Assembly: GCA_903865435.1 (NCBI GenBank)
Contig: CAIPJS010000048.1
Span: 1 to 43,901, forward strand
DNA from: an uncultured Bacteroidota bacterium
GTDB taxonomy: Bacteria > Bacteroidota > Bacteroidia > Chitinophagales > Chitinophagaceae
DNA: 43,901 bases
Reading direction: 5' to 3'
Of the stretch, positions 1 to 10,100 are shown in pieces (position 1 is the first letter of the stretch; the number at the start of each line of letters is the position of its first letter). The translations under genes were made by a program, and so were the position numbers. The notes under the pieces are model-generated. The model was not told the origin of the DNA. It worked only from the letters and a program-made list of their open reading frames with translations, and made no database searches.

Positions 1-149
1 CAACGCACAGTTTGTACACTGTTAATTAAGGTTTATAAATAGGCGCTATTTTTACTGAAATTGTTTTTATTGGTATTTTAATATTTTGTTATTCTACAGT
101 TTTGCAGGTTTATATACGCAAAAACCAAGGATACCCACTAAAATTTTAT

Positions 150-158
150 TTATCCACA
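150..158 (+). promoter_or_regulatory. Single perfect DnaA-box match
   Basis: The 9-mer TTATCCACA, the classical DnaA box, lies in the AT-rich leader upstream of the ppiD-like gene. Directly after it is a small hairpin (ACACAA, ccc, TTGTGT, 156-170). One box alone does not make an origin, and dnaA is not in the window. It could be a regulatory DnaA site or chance. The rest of 1-244 shows no recognisable gene; short frames entering from the left edge end at stops within about 45 bases. Confidence 0.3.
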
Positions 159-244
159 CAACCCTTGTGTATTTTTAAATTATAAAATTGCTAATTTATA
201 CATGGTTTTACCGCTTTAAGGGCTTTTAAGTACTAAGAAAACAT

Positions 245-252
245 TATTTTTG
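245..252 (+). promoter_or_regulatory. -7 box of the ppiD-like gene
   Basis: TATTTTTG matches the Bacteroidota -7 consensus TAnnTTTG and ends 21 bases before the ATG at 274. No TTG was found at the expected -33 distance, so the promoter is only half supported. The box overlaps a possible TTG start at 250, which argues against translation starting there. Confidence 0.5.
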
Positions 253-273
253 CTCTCCTATAATTATTTATAT

Positions 274-2358
274 ATGTCAATTATTCAGAACATTAGAGAA
301 AGAGGTGCTTGGATCATCTTTGGAATTATCGCAATTGCTTTAATCGCATTCATATTACAAGATGGTATTGGAAGAAAAAGAGGGGCCAGCGATGTAACCA
401 CCCTTGGGAAAGTGAATGGCGAAGTAATTAATAAAATAGAATTTGAAGAAAAGTTAGACGCACAAGTGCAAAACTATGCAGCACAAGGCGTTAAAAGAGA
501 ACAATTGATTGGTTATTTATGGAACCAGGAAGTAGATCGCCTTTTATTTAAATCAGAAGAAACCAAACTTGGAATTACTGTTGGTACAAAAGAATTGTCT
601 GATGTTTTATTTGGTAATGAATCTCCATTTAAACAAGAGTTCACCGACAAGACAACCGGACAATTCAAAGAGAACGACGCCAAGCTTGCTATAAATCAAA
701 TTAAAAAGTCAAAAAATAAAGACCAAATTAAACAGGTTGAAAAGTTTTATATAGAACCGGCTATAGAAAATAGAATGAGAAATAAATACCAAGCCTTGGT
801 TGTAAGAGGGGTTCAGGTACCAAAGTGGTTGGCCGAAAAACAATTAGCAGAAACCTCTAATATTTCTACTATTTCTTTTGTGCGCGTTCCTTATACAACC
901 ATAACTGATACAACATTAAAAGTTAGCAATGAAGATATTGCCGCCTATTTAAAAGAAAACGCAGCTGCCTATCAAGTAGAGGAAGCAAGTAGAAACATTA
1001 GTTTTGTTGGATTTAGCGCTGCACCATCCAGCGTCGATAGTGCAAGTGCGAAAGAATTAATTACCGCACAAAAAGCTGATTTTAAAAACGCAAGCGACCC
1101 CGTAGCCTTCTTAAACAAAGCTGGAACAGAACTACCCTTTTATAATAGCTACCTAAGCAAGAAAGCAATTAAGATACCAGAATTGGATTCAATTATTAAG
1201 GCGGGTATTGGAAATGTATACGGCCCCTATGTTGATGGAAAAAACTTTACCGTTGCAAAAGTTATTGGTGTTAAACAATGGCCAGACAGCGCTAGTGTTA
1301 GACATATATTAATAGCTACTGTAAATCCAACAACGGGACAACAAATTAGAGATGATAGCACCGCAAAAAAATTAATTGATAGCATTAACGGCGCCATTAA
1401 AGGCGGCGCTTCATTTGACGCACTTTGTGCTAAATATTCTGAAGATGAAGGAAGTAAAGCAAAGGCGGGTGTTTTACCACAATTTGGACAAGGACAAATG
1501 GTAATGGCATTTAATGATTATGCTTTTGAAAACAACACGGGCTCAAAGGGTGTTGTAAAATCAGAGTTTGGTTATCATTATATTGAAATATTAAAACAAA
1601 CAGCTAGAGGACCGGCGTATAAAATAGCTTATCTATCAAAAACCATCTTACCAAGCAATGAAACCATTACAGCAGCCTCAACCGCTGCCGCACAACTGGC
1701 TTCTTCTTCAAAAGATTTAAAATCTTTTAATGCCAACGCGGTTAAAATAAACAAACAGGTTTTACCAGCAGCAGGAATTAAAGCAAACGATTTTGATATA
1801 CAAGGCATAGGAACGAGCAGGGCGACGGTGCGTTGGATTTTTGAAAACGATGTTAATGCGGTTTCAGAACCATTTGAGGTAGGAGATAATTATTTTGTTG
1901 CTGCTATTAGTGGTATTGAAAAAGAGGGTCTTACAAGCGTAGATATTGCACGCCCACAAGTAGAAGGTATTATTAAAGACAAAAAGAAAGCAGAAAAGAT
2001 CAAAACAAAATTAAAAGGCAATAGCCTTGAGACAATAGCCACTAGCGTAAACGCGATGGTTCAAAAGGCAGACAGCATTAATTTTAATTATACCATGATT
2101 CCTGGTTTGGGCAACGAGCCGAAAATTGTTGGTGCCGCATTTAATAAAACATTATTAAACAAGGTGAGCGAACCCATTGTTGCCAACACGGGTGTATTTG
2201 TAGTGAGTGTAATCAATCTAGGTGCGAGGCAAACACAACAAGATCCTGTGTTTTTCAAAGACGAGTTGTTACAAAGAACAAGAAGCGTGATGTTTAGATC
2301 TAGCCTTGCTTTAAAGAAAACGGCAAAAATTGTAGACAACAGGGCGAAATTGTATTAA
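274..2358 (+). CDS. PpiD/SurA-like membrane-anchored peptidyl-prolyl isomerase
   Basis: Predicted 694-residue periplasmic foldase anchored to the inner membrane. After a short cytoplasmic start (MSIIQNIRERG) comes one hydrophobic segment (about residues 12-30). A SurA_N-like helical region follows, then a parvulin (rotamase) domain at about residues 337-440, with the typical start SVRHILI and end FGYHYIEIL. A second, weaker PPIase-like region fills the C-terminus. Length and layout match the PpiD family, which assists folding of outer-membrane and secreted proteins. The ATG at 274 is chosen because the upstream TTG at 250 lies inside the -7 promoter box and the family begins with this MSIIQ..R motif. 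The next gene overlaps its stop codon by one base (TAATG), so the two are probably co-translated. Family assignment is secure; the client proteins are unknown. Confidence 0.88.
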   Translation: MSIIQNIRERGAWIIFGIIAIALIAFILQDGIGRKRGASDVTTLGKVNGEVINKIEFEEKLDAQVQNYAAQGVKREQLIGYLWNQEVDRLLFKSEETKLGITVGTKELSDVLFGNESPFKQEFTDKTTGQFKENDAKLAINQIKKSKNKDQIKQVEKFYIEPAIENRMRNKYQALVVRGVQVPKWLAEKQLAETSNISTISFVRVPYTTITDTTLKVSNEDIAAYLKENAAAYQVEEASRNISFVGFSAAPSSVDSASAKELITAQKADFKNASDPVAFLNKAGTELPFYNSYLSKKAIKIPELDSIIKAGIGNVYGPYVDGKNFTVAKVIGVKQWPDSASVRHILIATVNPTTGQQIRDDSTAKKLIDSINGAIKGGASFDALCAKYSEDEGSKAKAGVLPQFGQGQMVMAFNDYAFENNTGSKGVVKSEFGYHYIEILKQTARGPAYKIAYLSKTILPSNETITAASTAAAQLASSSKDLKSFNANAVKINKQVLPAAGIKANDFDIQGIGTSRATVRWIFENDVNAVSEPFEVGDNYFVAAISGIEKEGLTSVDIARPQVEGIIKDKKKAEKIKTKLKGNSLETIATSVNAMVQKADSINFNYTMIPGLGNEPKIVGAAFNKTLLNKVSEPIVANTGVFVVSVINLGARQTQQDPVFFKDELLQRTRSVMFRSSLALKKTAKIVDNRAKLY

Positions 2359-2864
2359 TGTCTGATGTATTAAATAATAAAGTAGCGGATAGTGGTATTG
2401 TTACCATTGATTTAGCGAGCCTCTTGCCCGCAAATGACTTTGTTTTGTTTGATATTAAGCCCTTTCTTTTTATGGAATTAATATTAAAAGAAAAAGATTT
2501 TCGAGCGGCATTGCCTACAACAGACTGGACAAAATTTCAAGACAAGATAGTAGGCATTGTGTGTTCAGTAGATGCGATTATTCCTATGTGGGCAAACATG
2601 CTAATTGTGTCTGCGCTCAACCCATATGCAAAGGCGATTTATTTTGGAGACGAAAACAAAGCAAGAGAACAACAATTATTAGAAAGCATTACAGCATTAA
2701 ATACCGAAGCCTACTTAGACCAAAGAGTTGTAATTAAGGGTTGTGGAGACAAGCCTATTGGGGCGTCCGCTTATATTGCTATTACACAAAAACTAAGACC
2801 CGTGGTGAAAAGTATTATGTACGGTGAGCCATGCAGTACAGTGCCCGTTTATAAAAAGAAGTAA
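2358..2864 (+). CDS. DUF2480 family protein
   Basis: A 168-residue cytoplasmic protein recognised as the DUF2480 family, found mainly in Bacteroidota and of unknown function. No signal peptide or membrane segment is visible. Conserved-looking parts include the FDIKPFLFMELILKEKDFR segment near residues 31-50, a central CSVDAIIPMWANML, and a cysteine-containing C-terminal part (IKGCGDKPIGASAY). Its ATG shares one base with the stop of the foldase gene, so translational coupling is likely. It converges on polA with only 15 bases between the stops and no clear terminator hairpin there. No function is proposed. Confidence 0.8.
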   Translation: MSDVLNNKVADSGIVTIDLASLLPANDFVLFDIKPFLFMELILKEKDFRAALPTTDWTKFQDKIVGIVCSVDAIIPMWANMLIVSALNPYAKAIYFGDENKAREQQLLESITALNTEAYLDQRVVIKGCGDKPIGASAYIAITQKLRPVVKSIMYGEPCSTVPVYKKK

Positions 2865-2879
2865 CCGTATAGCATTTTT

Positions 2880-5798
2880 TTAATGTGCTTCTAGCCAGTT
2901 TTTCCCCACACCCACTTCGGCTTCAACTGGAACGCCATTAGGAAGCACCATCGCCTCTTTCATGCACCTTAATATTAATTCTTTTAAGGCAGGTAATTCT
3001 TTTTCTACTGCATCAAAAATTAATTCATCGTGTACTTGTAAAATCATTTTAGAGGCCCAGCTGGTTTTTTTCATCTCAGCATGAATTTTAATCATGGCTA
3101 GTTTAATCATATCAGCAGCAGAGCCTTGAATAGGGGAGTTGATTGCATTTCTTTCTGCAAAACCACGTACGGTAAAATTGCTACTATTAATATCTCGTAA
3201 CCAACGCTTTCTTCCCATTAGGGTTTCAACAAAGCCTAACTCTTTTGCGTTGTTAATTTGCTGGTCCATATATAACTGAATATTAGGAAACTCTTTTTTA
3301 TAGTTGTCTATAATTTCTTTTGCCTCGGTTCTAGAGATGCCCAAATTTTCTGCTAAACCAAAAGCACCTTGTCCATAAATAATTCCAAAGTTCACACTCT
3401 TGGCTTTATAACGCATTTCCTTTGTTACATCTGCCTCGTTAATACCATATACTTTTGCCGCAGTGGCTGTATGAATATCTTTCCCTAGTTTAAAGGCCTC
3501 ACACATATTGGGATCTCCGCTGATGGCTGCTACAATGCGCAATTCAATTTGAGAATAATCGGCGCTTACCAACACGCGGCCAGCATCACGCGGTATAAAT
3601 GCTTTTCTAATTTCTCTACCTCGCTCTGTTCTAATGGGAATGTTTTGTAAATTAGGATTGGTGCTGCTTAATCTACCTGTAACCGCAACGGCTTGTGCAT
3701 AGCTGGTATGCACGCGTCCTGTTTTTGGATTGATTAATTCAGGGAATGAATCAACATAGGTTGATTTTAATTTTGTTAATTCTCTAAAATTTAAAATATC
3801 ATCTACTATTTTATGCTTGGACGCCATTTTTTGTAAAACATCTTCCCCGGTTGCGTATTGCCCTGTTTTAGTTTTTTTTGCTTTCGTGTCTAATTTTAAA
3901 ATATCAAACAAAACCTCGCCCAATTGTTTGGGTGAAGCCAAGTTAAATCTAACCCCCGCTTGTTCATAAACACGTTCCTCGCTTATCTTAGCGTCTACTT
4001 CTAAAACCTTACTGTATTCATTTAAAAAATCAATATCCACCTTAACACCCTCGTATTCCATATCCACCAAAACGCGTACCAATGGGTTCTCTACTTCTTC
4101 AAAAACTTTTTCTACCCCACGCTTTTTAATTAATGGCGTAAAACAGTTTTTTAGTTGAAGTGTAATGTCTGCATCCTCTGCTGCATATTCTGTGACTTGT
4201 TCTAGGGGAGCATCCCGCATATTCCCCTGATTTTTACCCTTTTTGCCAATAAGTGTTGTAATAGAAATGGGCTCATAACCTAAAAATTGAGCACTTAACA
4301 AATCCATACTGCGCCTACCTTCTGGCTCAATCACATAATGTGCCAACATGGTATCAAAAGTTTGACCCAATAACTCAACGCCATACCATTTTAAAACTAA
4401 AAAATCATATTTAAGGTTTTGACCTATCCATAAAATTTCTTTATTTTTAAAAAGCGGTTGGAATAGTTCTAATATATTTTTTGCACTGCCCTCTCCCTTT
4501 CCGTCTTCTTCTATGGGGATATAAAATCCCTCGTGTACTTTATAAGAAAAACTTAAACCCAACAAGGAAACATCATTGGCGTTTACACCCGTAGTTTCTG
4601 TATCAATACAAATTTCTTTTTGTAGTTGAAGCTCCTGAACTAGTTTCTTAATGGCTGCTGTTCCAATCACGGCAGTATATTGATGTGGGGTGTTTGCGCT
4701 GTTTTTGTTGACGACCAATTCTACTGGAAGCCCCTCTTCTGAATCTCCTACCTCCTCTTCATGACTCATTGCTTCTGATTCGTTTTGTGCAATGATATCT
4801 TCCTCTTTTTCACCCCCTTTCTTTTTTTTAATTTTTACATTTACTGTATTGCCAAACAAATCGGTTTGTTCTTGTTTTTTCACTACCACTTCGGCTGCGC
4901 CCGCACCACCCATTACCGAAAACTCATCACCTAAAATTCTTTTACCTAATGTTTTAAATTCTAGTTCGTTAAAAATTTCTGCTAACGCAGATTTATTTTT
5001 TTCTTTTAGTCTAAAATCTTCTTCGTGAAAAGCAACGGGGACATTGGTTATAATTGTTGCTAATTTTTTACTCATGATGGCTGATTTTTTACCAGCACGC
5101 ACTTTCTCACCCATGGAGCCGGTAATTTTATCCGCATTTTCTAATACGCCCTCGAGTGTATCATATAACTTTAAAAGCTTTGCAGCTGTTTTTTCACCTA
5201 CACCCGGAATGCCAGGAATATTATCTGAAGCATCTCCCATCAAACCCAACATATCTACAACCTGTTCCACTCTTTCGATATCCCATTTCTCACAAATCTT
5301 TTTAGCATCTACAATTTCCTCCTTATTGCCAAAAGCAGGAGGCTTCCATATGTAGACATTGGGTTTTACCAAAAGTTGACCATAGTCCTTGTCTGGGGTA
5401 ACCATATACACTTCATAACCCTTATCAGCTGCCTGCCAGGCTAGTGTTCCAATGATGTCATCAGCCTCATAGCCATCATATTCAATTACTGGAATATTAA
5501 AACCCTCAATAATGGCTTTAATATGTGGTAAGGAATCTAATAAATCTTCTGGTGCCTCTTGACGATTGGCCTTGTAATCTGTAAAATCGGTATGGCGCTC
5601 TGTTGGTGCATGTGTATCAAAACAAACTGCAATATGCGTTGGGTTTTCTTTTCGAATGATTTCAAGCAAGGTGTTGGTAAAGCCAAATTGCGCATTGGTA
5701 TTGATACCGGTTGTGGTAATTCTTGGTGTTCGTATAAGCGCGTAATAAGCACGATAGATTAGTGCTAGCGCATCCAATAAAAATAGTTTTTTAGACAT
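2880..5798 (-). CDS. polA: DNA polymerase I
   Basis: A 972-residue DNA polymerase I for Okazaki-fragment processing and repair. Three parts are visible. The 5'-nuclease domain (about 1-290) has FDTHAPTERH and the helix-hairpin-helix GIPGVGEKTAAKLL. The 3'-5' proofreading domain (about 380-560) has intact acidic motifs: DTETTG near 398, NLKYD near 460 and YAAEDAD near 537. The polymerase domain has motif A DYSQIELR near 744, motif B KSVNFGIIYGQG near 805 and motif C QVHDE near 920. Phenylalanine in the NFG of motif B is the residue associated with ddNTP discrimination. Between nuclease and exonuclease is a charged linker (about 315-370): first lysine-rich, then glutamate-rich. It is slightly longer than the E. 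coli enzyme (928). It lies alone on the minus strand behind a terminator. Confidence 0.97.
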   Translation of the reverse strand: MSKKLFLLDALALIYRAYYALIRTPRITTTGINTNAQFGFTNTLLEIIRKENPTHIAVCFDTHAPTERHTDFTDYKANRQEAPEDLLDSLPHIKAIIEGFNIPVIEYDGYEADDIIGTLAWQAADKGYEVYMVTPDKDYGQLLVKPNVYIWKPPAFGNKEEIVDAKKICEKWDIERVEQVVDMLGLMGDASDNIPGIPGVGEKTAAKLLKLYDTLEGVLENADKITGSMGEKVRAGKKSAIMSKKLATIITNVPVAFHEEDFRLKEKNKSALAEIFNELEFKTLGKRILGDEFSVMGGAGAAEVVVKKQEQTDLFGNTVNVKIKKKKGGEKEEDIIAQNESEAMSHEEEVGDSEEGLPVELVVNKNSANTPHQYTAVIGTAAIKKLVQELQLQKEICIDTETTGVNANDVSLLGLSFSYKVHEGFYIPIEEDGKGEGSAKNILELFQPLFKNKEILWIGQNLKYDFLVLKWYGVELLGQTFDTMLAHYVIEPEGRRSMDLLSAQFLGYEPISITTLIGKKGKNQGNMRDAPLEQVTEYAAEDADITLQLKNCFTPLIKKRGVEKVFEEVENPLVRVLVDMEYEGVKVDIDFLNEYSKVLEVDAKISEERVYEQAGVRFNLASPKQLGEVLFDILKLDTKAKKTKTGQYATGEDVLQKMASKHKIVDDILNFRELTKLKSTYVDSFPELINPKTGRVHTSYAQAVAVTGRLSSTNPNLQNIPIRTERGREIRKAFIPRDAGRVLVSADYSQIELRIVAAISGDPNMCEAFKLGKDIHTATAAKVYGINEADVTKEMRYKAKSVNFGIIYGQGAFGLAENLGISRTEAKEIIDNYKKEFPNIQLYMDQQINNAKELGFVETLMGRKRWLRDINSSNFTVRGFAERNAINSPIQGSAADMIKLAMIKIHAEMKKTSWASKMILQVHDELIFDAVEKELPALKELILRCMKEAMVLPNGVPVEAEVGVGKNWLEAH

Positions 5799-5813
5799 GG
5801 TGCTAAGTTAACC

Positions 5814-5851
5814 AAAAAAACCTCCCCATTACAATCAGTAACAAGGAGGTT
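5814..5851 (-). terminator. Rho-independent terminator of the amidohydrolase operon
   Basis: On the minus strand AACCTCC pairs with GGAGGTT, a second inner pairing (GTTAC with ATTAC, imperfect) shortens the loop, and seven T follow. It lies 34 bases after the stop at 5885 and just before the polA start, so it separates the two transcripts. On the plus strand only five T follow the hairpin. Confidence 0.75.
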
Positions 5852-5884
5852 TTTAAAATGTGAAAATATTATTAGGTATTTTAC

Positions 5885-7192
5885 CTATTTAATTTTGTAC
5901 TTGTATTTATAGCGCTCGTACAATTGCTTGTGCTTGTTATCTAAGGAAATGTCTCTTCCTTGAATAAAGGCTTTGGTAAGCTGGTTACCACGCATGTCTA
6001 AAATATCCCCTTCGCTTATTATGATATTGGCATCCTTTCCAGCTTCAATAGACCCTGTCATATCATCTATACCTAAAATTTTAGCAGTATTTAAAGTGAT
6101 TGCACTTAATGCATCTTCTTTATCTAGGCCATAGGCTGCAGCAGTACCGGCATTAAAGCTAATATTGCGTTGCTTACTTTGATCGTTGGCGTCATTGATT
6201 GCAAACAATACCCCGGCTTTTTTTAGTTGTGCTGGTAGTTTATACAATTGATCTACATCATCATCTTCGGTGGTTGGCAATGCGTGTTCGTTGTCTAAAA
6301 TAACTGGAATTTTATTATCGGCGAGGATGGATGCAATTTGTAAGCTTTCTAATGCACCTACTATAACAATATTAAATCCAAATGTTTTACCTAGGTCAAT
6401 GGCAAGCAACATTTGTTTTACCTCGTTGGCGCGAATGTATAATTTTTGCTTGCCATCAAACAAACCGCGTACCGCTTCAAATTTTAAATTGTTCGCAGCA
6501 TGATTTTTTTCTTGTAAATAGGCTTTTGCTTCTGTAAAGAATTTTTTTACATATTCTATTTTTGCCAAACCCTCTTTAACCGGATCGCTGGCCTGTTGTC
6601 TCATAAAACCACGACCACCTCTTCTTGGCATTAAGGAAGGCATATTGATGAACATACCATTGTCTGATTTATATGCAGCGTCTTCATAATTCCATGCATC
6701 TAATTGAACTACACTAGAACTTCCTTCAATTAAATCACCAAGGGGTGCAACATGTGCGAGCAATACGCCATTGGCTCTTAGTACATTAATTACTTTAGAA
6801 TCTGTGTTGTAAGAAACAATACTTCTAATGCTAGCATTGTTTTCTCCAATTTCTTGAAAATCATTACTACCTCTAACACCACTGTTGATTTCTCGAAGAC
6901 CCAGGCTTGAGATGGGAACAATTAAACCAGGATACACCTGTTTCCCAGTAGCGTCCACCACGGTAGCTCCACTAGGTGTTGCTACACTCGTACCCACTTC
7001 TTTTATTTTACCATTTTCAAATAATACCGAAGCGTCGTTTAAAACAGTACCGTTGCCCACATGAATCGTAGCGTGTGTAATGATGGTTGCTCCTTTTTGA
7101 GCAACCGAAGGATAAATTGTTTCTTGAGCTTTTGCAATGGTTCCGATCATTGCAAGAGACAATATAATGATTGATGAATATTTCTTTTGCAT
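5885..7192 (-). CDS. Periplasmic amidohydrolase-like protein, metal motif missing
   Basis: A 435-residue protein with a signal peptide (about 1-22, ending AKAQ) and the fold signature of the amidohydrolase superfamily. The N-terminal part resembles the composite beta-sandwich (ATIHVGNGTVLNDASVLFENGKI), and the C-terminal part has the usual ALSAITLNTAKILGIDDMTG then GSIEAGKDANIIISEGD. The HxH that should follow the first beta strand is absent: the sequence reads YPGLIVPISSLGL where family members have GxxDxHxH. It is therefore probably a non-catalytic or much altered member. The start lies 3 bases after the stop of the larger amidohydrolase gene, so both form one operon and may act as a complex. 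Substrate unknown; imidazolonepropionase- or dipeptidase-like annotations are possible but unsupported. Confidence 0.8.
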   Translation of the reverse strand: MQKKYSSIIILSLAMIGTIAKAQETIYPSVAQKGATIITHATIHVGNGTVLNDASVLFENGKIKEVGTSVATPSGATVVDATGKQVYPGLIVPISSLGLREINSGVRGSNDFQEIGENNASIRSIVSYNTDSKVINVLRANGVLLAHVAPLGDLIEGSSSVVQLDAWNYEDAAYKSDNGMFINMPSLMPRRGGRGFMRQQASDPVKEGLAKIEYVKKFFTEAKAYLQEKNHAANNLKFEAVRGLFDGKQKLYIRANEVKQMLLAIDLGKTFGFNIVIVGALESLQIASILADNKIPVILDNEHALPTTEDDDVDQLYKLPAQLKKAGVLFAINDANDQSKQRNISFNAGTAAAYGLDKEDALSAITLNTAKILGIDDMTGSIEAGKDANIIISEGDILDMRGNQLTKAFIQGRDISLDNKHKQLYERYKYKYKIK

Positions 7193-7195
7193 AGT

Positions 7196-10100
7196 TTAAT
7201 CTTTTTGATTTTCGTAAATAGTAGCTAATCCATCTTCGTGATCGTGATCACCACAAGCTAAAATAGTTTGAATACTAGGCGTTGCTGGTCTTGTAGCCCC
7301 ACCTGTTTTTTTCTCACCCAACATTTTTTGTATCAATCTTGTTTTTTCAGCTGCAACGGTTTGGTGCATCGTAGCATCTTTGTCTCTATCAAAATAAACG
7401 ACACCATCTACGATAGTATATAAAGATTTTGCATAAATACTTAAGGGATTGTCAGACCACAAAACCACATCCGCATCCTTTCCTACTTTTATACTTCCTA
7501 CTTTTTCAGCTACGTGAAGGGCTTTTGCTGGATTCAGGGTAACCATCTTCAGCGCTTCTTCTTCAGAAACCCCACCATATTTAACCGTTTTAGCTGCTTC
7601 TTGATTTAATCTTCTGGCCATTTCTGCATCATCTGAATTGATACAAACATTCAATCCTACTTTTTGCATGATGGCTGCATTGTAACCAATGGCATCTTGC
7701 ACCTCTGTTTTATACATAAACCAATCAGCGAAGGTAGAAACATTAGAACCATGTTTTTTCATTTTGTCAGCTACTTTGTAACCCTCTAATATATGTGTGA
7801 ACGTGTTTACAGTAAATCCATATTTATCGCCAACGCGCATCATATACGTAATTTCTGGTTGAACATAAGAGTGGCAAGTAATAAATCTTTTTTTATTCAT
7901 GATTTCAACTAGCGCGTCTAATTCTAAATCTCTTCTAGCGCTAGGATTTTCTTTTAAACCTTTTTGATAATCTACCGCTCTATCAAAGGCATCGTTTAAA
8001 ACCTCTTCTACACCCATGCGTGTATCAGGGAAGCGATTGTTATTGGTGCTTGTTGTGCGCTTTACGTTTTCACCCAGGGCAAATTTTATAAATGGATCTG
8101 CACCCGCAAATTTTAAATCTTGATCGTTAGCGCCCCAACGTAGTTTAATTAATTGAGTTTGTCCACCAATGGTGTTGGCCGAGCCATGCAGAATATGAGA
8201 AGAAGTAACGCCGCCACTCAATTGACGATAGATATTGATGTCTTCTGGATTTAAATTGTCTGCGATACGCACTTCAGAAGTAACAGATTGCGCGCCCTCG
8301 TTGATAGACAATGCAGCAATATGTGAGTGTTCATCAATGATACCAGCGCTTAAATGTTTGTTGGTTCCATCAATCACCCTAGCATTGGTTTCTGAAAGAT
8401 GCTGACCAATTTTAGCAATCTTCCCATTTTTTAACAAGACATCTGTATTTTTTAAAACACCCTCTTTCTCGTTGGTCCAAACAGTTGTGTTTTTAATTAA
8501 TATGGTTTCCTGTGTTGGAACGATTTCATTACCAAATCCAACAAAAGGATAGGTGATTTTTGCTAAAGCCTTTAATGTATCATTTGTTTTTTTAGTTTCA
8601 ACGCTACTTGTTAAAGGACCAGCAAGACTTGCTGTCCAGGTTGTTTTATTTCCCGTTGCATCTGTTCCAATACCAGACCAATCTGCACCAAGCAATGTGC
8701 CGCTTAATCTTATTTGTTCTGCACCCCTTCCCTTTTTATTAGGGAAAGACAATTTTACTATAGATTCTGTAATGGTCAATTTTGCTGTCAAGGTATCTGC
8801 TCCAATAATAGAGGCAGATAAATCTTTTTTAACTTCTAAATTGTACTCGTTGCTTGATGTGCCATTTTTTACAGTTAGCTTATATTTACCAGCATACGTT
8901 TTCCATTCGGCAGCATTTACTTCATATTTATTTCCTTGTACCCAGTTTTCAATTATTTTAGCATTGCTAGCAAAAACCGCGTCGGTTGTTATAATAAAAT
9001 TTGCCAATTTGCCTACCTCTAAAGAGCCCACTTGATCATATACGCCAAGTTGTGTAGCCGGTGTTTTTGTCAATGCCTCTAGTGCCTTGCTTTCTGACAA
9101 GCCATATTGAATGGCTTTTTTAATATTGGCTAAAAAAGTTTTTGAATCTTTCATATCAGCGCTTGTAATGCTAAAACTAATATTGGCTTTTTCAAACGCT
9201 GCTAAATTGGTTGGCGCCAATTCCCAGTGTTTCAAATCTGCTAATGAAACAAAACGCGCGTCGTTAGGATCTTCTACATCCATAGCAATTGGGAAGTCAA
9301 CACCTAATATATAAGACGCTTTTGTTTTAGCAATCTCTTCTATTCTTTGGTAGCCATTGTCCCCACCTTTGATAATATATTGAACACCAAATTCATCACC
9401 TAAACGATCAGCCCTTACCGTACTCCATTTATCATCTGCTGAAAATATTTGTGGAAGGGATTGGTTGTTGTTCCAAGCCTCTAGTGATAAATTCGTGCCC
9501 TCACTTGCTGGTTTGTTTTGGTACCATTTTGCATCTAAATAAGTTTGTCGCAATAAAGCAATGCTACCCATTAAACTACTCGGATAGGATTGGGTAGAAG
9601 TTCCTTTTTCAAAAGAGTATACAGCAGCTGCTTTAGTTTTTAATAAAGCCTGGTTGTTGTTTTCTGTTGCCAAACTAACCACAGCCCCAGTTCCTCTTGC
9701 AATACCATCTTTTACATGGGTGAATACGGCACCAAAACCATTGCTTCTATAAGTTGCTGCTGCATTATCGTCAATATTAAACAGTTCACCTGCATTTATT
9801 TCTGGTTTAATCGCTTGATTCCAATTGTATGCGCCAGGTTTATTAGATACAAATTGCCCCGGAGCACCATAATTAAAACCACCGGCCGCGCGCTTAGGAG
9901 CACCAACTCCATAATCCGTAAATGGATCTATAAATGAGGGATAGATAAATTTTCCAGCACAGTTAATAATTACTGCCTCTTTGGGAATGACAACACTTGT
10001 TCCTACGGCTACTATTTTTCCTTGTTTAATAACCAGGGTTGCATTTTCTAATTTGTTTTTTTCATTCTGAACGATGGTTGCACCTGTAAATGCATATATC

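Noticed and set aside
1..249. Replication origin at the left edge
   Set aside because: Only one DnaA box is present, with no cluster, no dnaA and no clear unwinding repeat; recorded as a low-interest observation only.
8553..9035. 160-codon plus-strand frame inside the large amidohydrolase gene
   Set aside because: It lies antisense within a clear family gene, has no promoter box or family resemblance, and reads as the complement of the real frame.
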